A DNA stretch of 64,000 nucleotides from contig NZ_VIKR01000004.1 of NCBI RefSeq assembly GCF_007004765.1, positions 1 to 64,000 of the forward strand, given 5' to 3'. The notes under the pieces were generated by a model. The model saw only the letters and a list, made by a program, of their open reading frames with translations, made no database searches and was not told the origin of the DNA. Numbering within the stretch: the stretch's first letter is position 1; each line of letters starts with the position of its first letter. Below are positions 9,642-17,976 of the stretch, piece after piece. Made by a program: the position numbers and the translations under genes. The stretch comes from Aliikangiella marina (GTDB taxonomy: Bacteria > Pseudomonadota > Gammaproteobacteria > Enterobacterales > Kangiellaceae).

Positions 9642-11147
9642 ATGAAAGCACGTTTTCGCAGTACGCAGTGGTTTAAATTTACAGGAGTTTCGATCGCAGT
9701 GTTACTTTCGATGCAATCGCCAATGGTACAAGCCGATCTTGGTGAGATTGAGTTTAGTAACGCATTAGAAAGTGCCGCTGCAATTGCCAACCAACAAACC
9801 TATGCCCGTTTATTATTAGCGGGTTGTACCGATTTTCAACGAGTCGAAAGTGAGTCATGTAGCGGCGACACTTTTACTTTATTCAGTAACGTAAGAGAGC
9901 TCGTTCATACCGCAAATGTACTATTAGGCAGCGATGGTCCAACTCAATTCAGCTTAGATTTAGACGTCGAAAACTTAGGTTTTGCATTGCGATGGACAGC
10001 TGGAGAGGAGTTCGCATCACAATCTGGTTTGACCGATGAATTTGTCGGCGGGCAACTGGCTAATTTGAGCGCAAGATTAAAAGCGCTTCGAGGTGGCGCT
10101 CAAGGCTTTGGCGTCGCATTTAATTCATTTGGTGACAGCGGTAGCTTGGCAACCAATAGTGACTATCAACGACTCAGCGGTGGTGGCGCGAGTGCCGACC
10201 AAGGAGAAAGCGTAGGTTATAGTCGTTGGGGTGGATTTATCAATGCCGACTTAGGTTCGGGCGCTAAGTCAGCGACTGTTTTTGAAGATGCTTATGACTT
10301 TGAAGGAACGAAAATAAGTTTTGGATTAGATTATCGCTTTGATGAGCACTGGGTGTTTGGTGTTATTGGAGCAGTCATCGATCAGGAAATCGAATTTGAC
10401 TCAACCCAAAGTGTTGTTGACGGTGGTATTGAAACCGATGGTTTCAGCCTAATGCCTTATTTCCTTTATCAGACCGACGAATTCTACGCGAGCTTTTCAT
10501 TGGGTCTACAAAATCAAGATATCGATATGTCGCGTGCCATCAAATATCCCTCATTAAATCCAAACGTTGGCAACGTCGACACGATAGCAATCAGTAGAAC
10601 CGATGCCAGTGTCAACTCGTTATTTATCGAAGTAGGCTACAGTTATCAGTATGAAGGTTTTGTCGTCGAGCCGTTCGTCAGTGTCTCCAGTACCAACACG
10701 ACCATCGATGGATTTAGTGAAGATGATATCAACAATGATGGATTTGATTTAGATGTCGGCAAACAAAGTATTGACTCTTTGGAAACTTCTATTGGTATCA
10801 AACTGCAATATGCCTGGACGCCCTCTTGGGGAGTAGTAGTACCATTTTTTGACATTCAATCACACAACCAACATGAGGATGATTCAAGAAATATATCTAC
10901 CGCCTTTGCGAATTTACCTTCAGGTCAATTGGACGCAGTAAACTTTAATCTTCCCACTGATGAAATAGATAGTAGTTACTATTCTTATAGTTTAGGCATG
11001 TCTTTTATCATCCAAGGCGACACCCAAGTTGATGCTGATGGCAATGCATCAGGTAGCATGCAGGGTTTTATCAGTTATCGTAGTGTAGAAAATATTGCTA
11101 ATTTTGAAGAGGATAGCGTCACGCTGGGCTTTCGTTACGGATTCTAG
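9642..11147 (+). CDS. Outer-membrane protein with autotransporter-type beta-barrel
   Basis: 501 residues. A signal peptide ends near MVQA/DLGE at about residue 31. The N-terminal part (to about 200) is a soluble passenger with two Cys. From about residue 205 alternating strands of YSRWGGFINAD type run to a C-terminal FRYGF; the terminal Phe is typical of outer-membrane barrels. The barrel part resembles the autotransporter domain (about 12 strands). The passenger is short for a classical autotransporter and shows no known enzymatic motif. AAGGA lies about ten bases before the ATG. It sits between the caspase lipoprotein and the haem lipoprotein, so it may display or export for that set (inference). 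Confidence 0.82.
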   Translation: MKARFRSTQWFKFTGVSIAVLLSMQSPMVQADLGEIEFSNALESAAAIANQQTYARLLLAGCTDFQRVESESCSGDTFTLFSNVRELVHTANVLLGSDGPTQFSLDLDVENLGFALRWTAGEEFASQSGLTDEFVGGQLANLSARLKALRGGAQGFGVAFNSFGDSGSLATNSDYQRLSGGGASADQGESVGYSRWGGFINADLGSGAKSATVFEDAYDFEGTKISFGLDYRFDEHWVFGVIGAVIDQEIEFDSTQSVVDGGIETDGFSLMPYFLYQTDEFYASFSLGLQNQDIDMSRAIKYPSLNPNVGNVDTIAISRTDASVNSLFIEVGYSYQYEGFVVEPFVSVSSTNTTIDGFSEDDINNDGFDLDVGKQSIDSLETSIGIKLQYAWTPSWGVVVPFFDIQSHNQHEDDSRNISTAFANLPSGQLDAVNFNLPTDEIDSSYYSYSLGMSFIIQGDTQVDADGNASGSMQGFISYRSVENIANFEEDSVTLGFRYGF

Positions 11148-11228
11148 TTACTGAACTTTATAAGCAGAATATTAATCATTCCATAACCTGTTTAGGGTTA
11201 GGACCTCTCAAAAGGATACGAGGTTAAA

Positions 11229-14200
11229 ATGAAAACTTTTTTTGACAAAACGATTCATCAGTCGGCTTTAATGTCGGCGTTTTTAATTGGTGTATTAGGT
11301 TGTGGTTCCGTCGGCGATAGCGACGTCGGCGAACAAGCGGATCTTCCGCCAATTGCCGTCGGCATTGCCGTTGGTCTTGGTGCTGATAACTCAGCAAGAG
11401 AAGGCACTGAAGTTATTTTAACCGCTAAAGATAGTGATGGTCAGGACACGCCAATTTTCGAATTTAATTGGAGCGCTTCCAGTACTAACCCTAGCGATGT
11501 TCAACTGCGCGAATTGACAGCCAACGCAGTAAGTTTTACCGCGCCCAAAGTCGTAACTGCTACAGATTATCGATTCGATTTGGTTGTCATCGATGCGGAC
11601 GGTGGGCAAGCGACAGATTCGGTCACAATAACCGTTGTACCCGCACGTGATTTGAATCGATTTTTAGCTTTTGATTCGCTATCGACCACTTCGTTAGACA
11701 GTTACCAAATAGCCGCGCTGCCACTAGCAAACCAAACCGTCGATGCGGCAAATGCTGAATTTTCCATCTCGGTTAATGCCGTTGTGCATTACCCCGATCG
11801 CAATGCAATTTGCACCGTTGATGGCTACGATAGTAGTGGCGAAGTGTGTTTGACTTATCTCAATAACAATTCACGTGCCCTAACTCAACTTGACCAACAA
11901 GTTGTTGCTAATTGGCGAACTGATGATGCGGGTAATGCACTTGAGTCTCGGGTAACCCTTGATTTACCTCAATTGATTATCGACCAGTTTAATCAGGATC
12001 TATTAGATGACAATGCTTCTCGAGATGATTTATTAGATTTGTGGAAAGCCGACGATATTGAAATTGAATTGACATTTGATTTAACCACAAGCCTTGTAGC
12101 TGAATTAAGTGTCCTTGGCCCTAATGATGGCTCTCGAGTCAACCTAGGCGACAATAGCGCACCGCCAATCACTTCTGCACTCGCCCCCATAACAGTGACC
12201 GCTGAGGCTATCCGAAATAGCGGACGCGGGAGGGTTGAGTCAAAAGCAACCGCCGAAGCTTATTATGCAGCGATAGATCCCACTAATAGCGCCGATACCC
12301 TCAATAAATGGCTAGTTAGTGCTGGATTTGCAGAAGATAATGGCGACGGCACCATCACCGTACTGAGCAATGCAATAAATGGTGTTGATTCTGAAGAGTC
12401 GGAATTTGCTCATGCGGTTTACACCAACAATTATGATTTAGGTTTTGGTCGCGATATGTACGTGCGAGTCGACGAAGCAGGCAATGTTTATTCCTACGTA
12501 GTCAATTACCCGACGCTTGAAGCCGCCCTAAAAAAACTTAATCCATTAGCAACGGTGGTGATGGAATACAGCCCCCCGGCACAAGGATCAGCGACGGATG
12601 AAAAGTTTGTTAAGTTTTATACTTATATTCCCAATGAAGAAGGCGATCAAGTAAGAGTAACCGACTTCAATTTTGACGGACGTGGTCAGAAGTACATGCC
12701 TGGCGTCTGCGCAGCTTGCCATGGCGGAGAACCAAAAGCGATCGATGTGAATGACCCGGGTTATGTCGGCAACATCAATGCCACTTTTCTACCCTGGGAT
12801 CTCGATTCGTTTCTCTACTCCGACACTGATCCAGCGATTGTAAATCTCGACGAAGTCGAGAACGATACTGCAAACTTAGTTTACAACCGTGCAAGCCAAG
12901 AAGAACAATTTCGCAAGCTCAACCAAGCGGTTTACCACACTTATGTCGACTCTGCGAATCCACGCTTTGATAATGCGATCGACTTAATTGGCGGTAGTGA
13001 CGGAAACCCTGGCTGGTATAGTGATGCGACCTGCAGCGAAGGCAGTAATACAGTCGCTTGCATCAGTGGTGCTTTTAATGGGGATTACGTGCCGACAGCC
13101 TGGGCTGCGCACAGCGACTTGTATTCCAATGTTGTTGCTCAACATTGTCGAATGTGTCATGTGGGTCGAGAAGGTACAGAAGACGATCCGAATTTCTTGC
13201 AAATGGCGACACCGGATGATCTCCTTTCAGCTGAGAATCGTCCAAAGACGATTGATCTTGTATTTAACCGAGGCGTAATGCCGATGGCTCGGTTGACCAT
13301 GGATAGATTTTGGACTGGTACCGACGACAATCCTAATCCGACAGACATATTGTGGACTGACCTAGGGCAGATGAGCGAAACGCCCACTCCTGGCGCACCA
13401 CTTCCCGAGATTACTAGTCAACCAATTGAACTTTACGCGGTTGAGAGAAGCCTCAATGAGCAAAGTTATTTACTCACTAAGCTCGGCAGGCATATTGAAA
13501 TTGATGCCAGTGAATCGTTATTTACTGAGAGCTTTGAGTGGACACTCTTGGACTCAACAACGGTACCAGGATTTGAAAGTTGCTTAAACGATCCACAGGC
13601 GTTAGTCGCTAGCGGCGATCGCGCAGTGCTTACGCCAACTATCGCCAATGCCGACGACCAGTTTTATTGCGTTCAAATGACGGCATCCAATGATTTGGCG
13701 AGTGTCGCATCAAATATTTTGTTTGTTTCCGTTGTCGATAATCGACAACCACAAATATTATTTGCAAGCGATTGTCGAGACCAAGACTTGTGTTTATCAG
13801 TTTCTGAACTAAATGCTGACCCTGCGAGCTCAATTTTATCAATCAGTGCAGTTTCAGATCCGAATACTTTAGACTTTACCGATCCTGATTGCGAGCTAGA
13901 TCCCAATAAAGTATGCGTAAACGTCGACACATTTTTCCAAATTGTTGATCAAGATGTTGCAGATGGTTTAGACCCGCCTTCAATTATCACTTTTGAATTA
14001 AGTTCTCTTTTAACGGCAGGCACCTTAACGCCAAGCAACTTTACTTTACAAGAGCTGTTGCTCGGTAATGTGATCCGCTACCAGGCAACTATCGACGAAG
14101 TTGGTGCCAATGCACTCACTGAGTCGTTAGAGTTTGATGTCTATGATAATGGTGTTTTAGTGAGCGGATTGAGTATTAATTCTGCTGAAATTAATATCAA

Positions 14201-14843
14201 TCCAGTCAGTGATAATAGCCCTGTTTTCGGTGCAGTGGATAATGCGACTGTCAATTTTGGCGCTGTTTTCAACTCAAGTAATTTTGATGTTACTGATGCC
14301 GACGAAGACATTTTAACCCTGACTAACGTACCAACTTCGCTGGGAGATTTAGCCACATCCGAAGTTTCAAGTAATGCCGATGTAACGACCTACAATTACA
14401 CTTTCACCGCTAAAACGGCGGCAGAAGTCGCTGGAGCAGGATCCATTTGTACCAGTGCGGAAGTGTTTAACGGCGGCAACACTGGCAGCTTTCAATTACT
14501 CGCTGACGACGGTAGTGACAGCGTCGATGTACCAGTAACAAGAAACGTGTCAGTAACGCTTACACCATCACTCAGTTATAGCGACGTGGTTGGCCCATTT
14601 GCAAACAAATCAGCGAGTGGTGGTACCTGCTCGAGTTGCCATGTTAGTGGTCCCGGAAGCCCTAATTGGGCAAGCGATATCAACGGTATGCGCCAAGTCA
14701 TCAATCTCGCATCTCCCACCGACAGTACGATTTTCAACAATAGCTCTGTCGGTCACACTGGCGGTACCTATACCATCGACTTTGTAAACAACGCCGCTGA
14801 CAGAAATCTGCTAGAATGGATTTATCAGTGCTCGCCACAATAA
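11229..14843 (+). CDS. Large lipoprotein with Ig/PKD-like domains and three CxxCH haem motifs
   Basis: 1204 residues. A signal peptide leads to a lipobox (GVLGC). Residues about 40-140 look like a PKD/Ig-like domain (DSDGQDTPIFEFNW, DADGGQATDSVTITV). Three c-type haem motifs are visible: CAACH at 494-498, CRMCH at 640-644 and CSSCH at 1134-1138. The region between them holds cadherin-like beta domains. A role in extracytoplasmic electron transfer or haem-dependent chemistry follows from the motifs, but the partner is unknown. GAGG lies six bases before the ATG. It is the last of three co-directional surface genes (81-base gap), and a hairpin follows at 14863. Confidence 0.82.
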   Translation: MKTFFDKTIHQSALMSAFLIGVLGCGSVGDSDVGEQADLPPIAVGIAVGLGADNSAREGTEVILTAKDSDGQDTPIFEFNWSASSTNPSDVQLRELTANAVSFTAPKVVTATDYRFDLVVIDADGGQATDSVTITVVPARDLNRFLAFDSLSTTSLDSYQIAALPLANQTVDAANAEFSISVNAVVHYPDRNAICTVDGYDSSGEVCLTYLNNNSRALTQLDQQVVANWRTDDAGNALESRVTLDLPQLIIDQFNQDLLDDNASRDDLLDLWKADDIEIELTFDLTTSLVAELSVLGPNDGSRVNLGDNSAPPITSALAPITVTAEAIRNSGRGRVESKATAEAYYAAIDPTNSADTLNKWLVSAGFAEDNGDGTITVLSNAINGVDSEESEFAHAVYTNNYDLGFGRDMYVRVDEAGNVYSYVVNYPTLEAALKKLNPLATVVMEYSPPAQGSATDEKFVKFYTYIPNEEGDQVRVTDFNFDGRGQKYMPGVCAACHGGEPKAIDVNDPGYVGNINATFLPWDLDSFLYSDTDPAIVNLDEVENDTANLVYNRASQEEQFRKLNQAVYHTYVDSANPRFDNAIDLIGGSDGNPGWYSDATCSEGSNTVACISGAFNGDYVPTAWAAHSDLYSNVVAQHCRMCHVGREGTEDDPNFLQMATPDDLLSAENRPKTIDLVFNRGVMPMARLTMDRFWTGTDDNPNPTDILWTDLGQMSETPTPGAPLPEITSQPIELYAVERSLNEQSYLLTKLGRHIEIDASESLFTESFEWTLLDSTTVPGFESCLNDPQALVASGDRAVLTPTIANADDQFYCVQMTASNDLASVASNILFVSVVDNRQPQILFASDCRDQDLCLSVSELNADPASSILSISAVSDPNTLDFTDPDCELDPNKVCVNVDTFFQIVDQDVADGLDPPSIITFELSSLLTAGTLTPSNFTLQELLLGNVIRYQATIDEVGANALTESLEFDVYDNGVLVSGLSINSAEININPVSDNSPVFGAVDNATVNFGAVFNSSNFDVTDADEDILTLTNVPTSLGDLATSEVSSNADVTTYNYTFTAKTAAEVAGAGSICTSAEVFNGGNTGSFQLLADDGSDSVDVPVTRNVSVTLTPSLSYSDVVGPFANKSASGGTCSSCHVSGPGSPNWASDINGMRQVINLASPTDSTIFNNSSVGHTGGTYTIDFVNNAADRNLLEWIYQCSPQ

Positions 14844-14862
14844 GCGCATTGGTATTCTGTTT

Positions 14863-14901
14863 GTCAGATCACTCACCCCTTTTTCAGGAGAGTGATCTGA
14901 C
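14863..14901. terminator. Hairpin after the surface-gene set
   Basis: GTCAGATCACTC (14863-14874) pairs perfectly with GAGTGATCTGAC (14890-14901) around a 15-base loop. There is no long T-run after it, so it is terminator-like rather than a textbook intrinsic terminator. It starts 19 bases after the stop codon at 14843. Confidence 0.55.
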
Positions 14902-15112
14902 TAAAACGCAAGCAGTTCCCGCCGCTTAGCTTTTCGTTTCAGCTAATTCGAATCTCCCTTTTACAATATCTCGATTAAGTTCTAGTGATCAACATTCGCT
15001 AGTTGTAGAATGACATTGACGAGATAGACTATTGAAAAGTAACACTATTTTATAATACGAAAAAAAAATTAAAGATTTTTTGCACGTTTTAGGGCGCTGA
15101 TACGCTAATACT

Positions 15113-15610
15113 ATGGATAGAGACAAAAACAGACTAGAGCTAGTCAGGCAGTATTGGGTTGATTGCGAGTCAATATTGTTAAAACGTGCGATCAAAATCA
15201 TGGGTGATGAGCAAGAAGCCAGAGAGCTCTTGCAACAAGCCGCGGTTATCGCTGTTGAGCAATTTGATAGCAATAAAATTAGCAGCTCATCTGAATTTGC
15301 TCGGTGGATGTGGACTCGATGCAAATGGCTCGGCTTGGATAGAATTTCCCAGCTTAAGCGCTGGGTTGACTTGCCAGAGCTGGTTTCAAACGATACACCT
15401 GTTGAGTACTTATCTGGAAAAGAGTTGTGGGCAAAGCTTCTGGACCAGCTCCCAAAGAGTCAGAAGCAAATAGCAATACTCAAGATACAAGGCTTTAGTG
15501 CCACTGAAATAGCTAAAACGCTCGGCAAAAAATCCGCTAGCGTTCGTTCAAACTGGCGGCATGCCAAGGTAACAATGCTCATAGCGTTAGAGGAATATTT
15601 CAATGAATAA
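15113..15610 (+). CDS. ECF-type RNA polymerase sigma factor
   Basis: 165 residues with the two-domain layout of sigma-70 family group 4 factors. Region 2 covers about 5-75 (RAIKIMGDEQEARELLQQA, then FARWMWTRCKWLGLDRI). Region 4 covers about 108-155, with the helix-turn-helix GFSATEIAKTLGKKSASVRSNWRHAK. It would direct polymerase to a small regulon, often including its own promoter. Its end overlaps the next gene by eight bases, implying translational coupling to a membrane protein at the place where an anti-sigma factor would normally sit. No strong ribosome binding site is seen before the ATG. Confidence 0.88.
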   Translation: MDRDKNRLELVRQYWVDCESILLKRAIKIMGDEQEARELLQQAAVIAVEQFDSNKISSSSEFARWMWTRCKWLGLDRISQLKRWVDLPELVSNDTPVEYLSGKELWAKLLDQLPKSQKQIAILKIQGFSATEIAKTLGKKSASVRSNWRHAKVTMLIALEEYFNE

Positions 15611-16232
15611 AACACGATCGATAATTGATGATGCTATCGATAATTATCGAGACAGCGATGAAATCAGAAGTGATTCCAAGCGCAGAGTAGTCGGCATTAT
15701 CGCAGGCTGCATATTATTAGTGGTCGCCAATATCTTGCCGGTCGCAACGAGTAATGATCAGATTGTTATTGGTGCAGTCATCCTTGCAGGATTAATTTTA
15801 ATGATAACGAGTGCTTTATCATTAATAGAAAATCTGCTTGAAGCTTATGCAAAAATTGAAATTGCTAATGAAAGCTATTTAGTTGAGCAAACCCTACCCT
15901 TAAAGGTTTTCTCTCCTGCCAGCGCTATTGTTGACTCAGTTGTTACCCCGGTTCGGCAAAGTCAGTTCAATGAAACTGCGCTTAACGAAGAAGTCCTCGA
16001 TCTCGCTAAAATGGACCAGGAGATTCAAGCGCTACTCACCATTGAGCAAGAAGCCTTGATTAACGACAAGGAAACTCAAAAGCTTGAGCAACTCAGAATC
16101 GAATATGAAGCATTCAATCAAAAAAGAGTGGCGATAAGGCGTCTATATAAGAAAGTCGGAAAGTTAAAGGTCAACAGCGAGATTGACGAAGATGCACCTG
16201 CAGCTAAAAAAGTAAAGCGTGCCGGACTATAA
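15603..16232 (+). CDS. Two-TM membrane protein coupled to the sigma factor, possible anti-sigma-like partner
   Basis: 209 residues. Two adjacent membrane segments lie at about 28-46 and 52-75, separated by a short loop, so both ends probably face the cytoplasm. The C-terminal half is charged and helical (about 130-195, likely coiled coil). I recognise no zinc anti-sigma motif (HxxxCxxC) and no family. The start codon overlaps the sigma-factor stop, and the next gene follows after three bases, so the three form one operon. A role in controlling the sigma factor is inferred from position only. Confidence 0.72.
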   Translation: MNKTRSIIDDAIDNYRDSDEIRSDSKRRVVGIIAGCILLVVANILPVATSNDQIVIGAVILAGLILMITSALSLIENLLEAYAKIEIANESYLVEQTLPLKVFSPASAIVDSVVTPVRQSQFNETALNEEVLDLAKMDQEIQALLTIEQEALINDKETQKLEQLRIEYEAFNQKRVAIRRLYKKVGKLKVNSEIDEDAPAAKKVKRAGL

Positions 16233-16235
16233 AAG

Positions 16236-16595
16236 ATGGAACTATCAAACATTGAAGTTGGATTAATACTGATTTTTCTCGGGTTGGCGGTATTTGGTTT
16301 GTATCTATATATCGATAAAGGTCAGGAAGGTTGGTTCAGAGTGCGAATGGAGTGCCTAGAAACAACCCTCGAGAAAGCGCATCAAGCTAAAAACATTCCA
16401 GCAAAATTAATTTTTTATTTGTTGGCTATCCTCGCAGTTATTCGGCCCGGCAAAGCAGGCGCCATCTATTCGTTCTCAGGTTTATTGGTGGCTCAAGGCG
16501 TTGCAACGATCAACAATTGGTCCTTCATTGAATGGGCATTTAAACAAGCCCAAGAATGGTGGGCAGGCAAAAACGCCCCTCAGCAACAACCCTGA
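16236..16595 (+). CDS. Small membrane protein, last gene of the sigma-factor operon
   Basis: 119 residues. One clear membrane segment is at about 7-25 (VGLILIFLGLAVFGLYLYI). A second hydrophobic stretch at about 56-70 may be membrane-bound (LIFYLLAILAVI), and a third at about 76-90 is weaker. I do not recognise a family. It begins three bases after the preceding stop, in the same operon as the ECF sigma factor. Its Trp-rich C-terminus (WSFIEWAFKQAQEWW) looks amphipathic. Confidence 0.7.
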   Translation: MELSNIEVGLILIFLGLAVFGLYLYIDKGQEGWFRVRMECLETTLEKAHQAKNIPAKLIFYLLAILAVIRPGKAGAIYSFSGLLVAQGVATINNWSFIEWAFKQAQEWWAGKNAPQQQP

Positions 16596-16935
16596 TGATT
16601 ATCCACTTGCCCGGTTGCTCTAAACAATTACCGCTCAAAAATGTTGTTGGTGATTACTTACCAACTACAAGTTGCCAGCCATAATTCCCCGCCTCTAGAT
16701 CCTTTCTCACTCTTTTTTAGGAAAACTCACCCAAGTTATAAGTCCCTGACCTTAAAACCTAGAAAAATCACCTTTATCCTTGCTAACATCTTGAAAGTAC
16801 TTCATTTTTATTGTGTATTTTAACGAAATATTCTAAATTGCAACCACTGGTTGACAAAATTCCGCGCCTGATTGGTAGTGTGCAACCTCCCATTTTCCTA
16901 TTCTGGCTCTAAACATAGACAGAGGAATGAATCTA
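16596..16935. other. Intergenic region before the XRE-membrane gene
   Basis: About 340 bases without a credible gene. It should contain the promoter of the gene at 16936, whose ribosome binding site AGAGGA is at 16921-16926. No clear terminator for the sigma operon was found. Confidence 0.4.
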
Positions 16936-17916
16936 ATGATACTTGCCGATAAAATCATCAAACTGAGAAAACAGTTTGCTTGGTCACAGGAAGAGCTCGC
17001 GGACAAAATGGGCGTTTCTAGACAGTCAGTTTCTAAATGGGAAAGCACCAATAGCATTCCCGATTTGAACAAAATCATTAAGCTGGCGGAAATTTTTGGG
17101 GTGACTACTGACTATTTATTGAAAGATAACATTGAAACTATTGAATCAATAAATGGCGAAGTAGAGCCAACGATTAATAGTATTAGTCTCAATCAAGCTA
17201 ACCGCTATGTCGACATGAAAAATACAATGAGTTTTATCATCGTAAAAGGTGTTCTCCTGTGCTTATTTTCCGTTGTCCCTTTATTTTACTTGCTCTCCCT
17301 CGTCCAAACCCAACAAATGGACATCGATTCAAATACTGCAACGGTCTCAGGAATAATTATCATGCTAGTGATGGTAACCTTTGGCGTCAGCTTTTTTGTG
17401 AGAACCGGCCAGTTTAGTAACGAATTAGCATCGATTGAAGAAGACGAGTTTGAACTCGAATACGGCGTTAAGAGTATTTTTAAAGAAAAACTTGAAATGA
17501 TTACCTCAAGTTATCATCAAAAGCTTTCGATTGGGATTGCCCTTTTTATTTTAAGTGTCGTGCCATTTCTGTATGTTGCAATAACCAATGGAAGCACAGA
17601 GAAAATTCTAACAATGCTTTGTGTATTGTTTTTTATGATTGGCGCCGGCTTGTATATTATTATCCCTGCATCAGCGCAATATAATGCCTACAGCCTATTA
17701 ATTAAAGAAGGTGACTATCACCCACGCGAAAAAGATAAGAATAAAAATATCGAAGCACTGGCCGCTTTTTACTGGCCTCTGTTGGTGGCTATCTATCTTG
17801 GGTGGAGCTTTTGGACCATGCAATGGGGCGTTACCTGGATTGTTTTCCCTGTAGGCGCTGTATTATTTGCTGCGCTAGTTGGCTTAATGGGATTAATATC
17901 TAAAACAAAAAGCTAA
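16936..17916 (+). CDS. XRE-family helix-turn-helix regulator fused to a membrane domain
   Basis: 326 residues from the ATG at 16936, which has AGAGGA nine bases upstream; an in-frame ATG at 16927 directly abuts that site and is unlikely. Residues about 1-65 are a Cro/C1-type HTH (WSQEELADKMGVSRQSVSKWES, then TTDYLL). A linker leads to a membrane domain with about five hydrophobic segments (about 95-115, 125-145, 195-215, 225-245, 275-310). Membrane-tethered XRE proteins of this layout are common, but their signals are mostly unknown. The gene converges on the di-haem oxidoreductase gene with an inverted repeat between. Confidence 0.85.
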   Translation: MILADKIIKLRKQFAWSQEELADKMGVSRQSVSKWESTNSIPDLNKIIKLAEIFGVTTDYLLKDNIETIESINGEVEPTINSISLNQANRYVDMKNTMSFIIVKGVLLCLFSVVPLFYLLSLVQTQQMDIDSNTATVSGIIIMLVMVTFGVSFFVRTGQFSNELASIEEDEFELEYGVKSIFKEKLEMITSSYHQKLSIGIALFILSVVPFLYVAITNGSTEKILTMLCVLFFMIGAGLYIIIPASAQYNAYSLLIKEGDYHPREKDKNKNIEALAAFYWPLLVAIYLGWSFWTMQWGVTWIVFPVGAVLFAALVGLMGLISKTKS

Positions 17917-17921
17917 TTCAG

Positions 17922-17963
17922 TTAACCGCTGAGTTGGAGGAGTTCCTTCAACTCTGCGGTTAA
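17922..17963. terminator. Inverted repeat between convergent genes
   Basis: TTAACCGCTGAGTTG (17922-17936) pairs with CAACTCTGCGGTTAA (17949-17963) with one internal mismatch and a 12-base loop. It lies six bases after one stop and 14 bases from the other, so it probably ends transcription from both sides. Confidence 0.6.
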
Positions 17964-17976
17964 TATCGTTTATTGC

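Noticed and set aside
16641-16823. Small plus-strand frame of 60 codons
   Set aside because: No ribosome binding site and no recognisable feature; it is in an AT-rich spacer.
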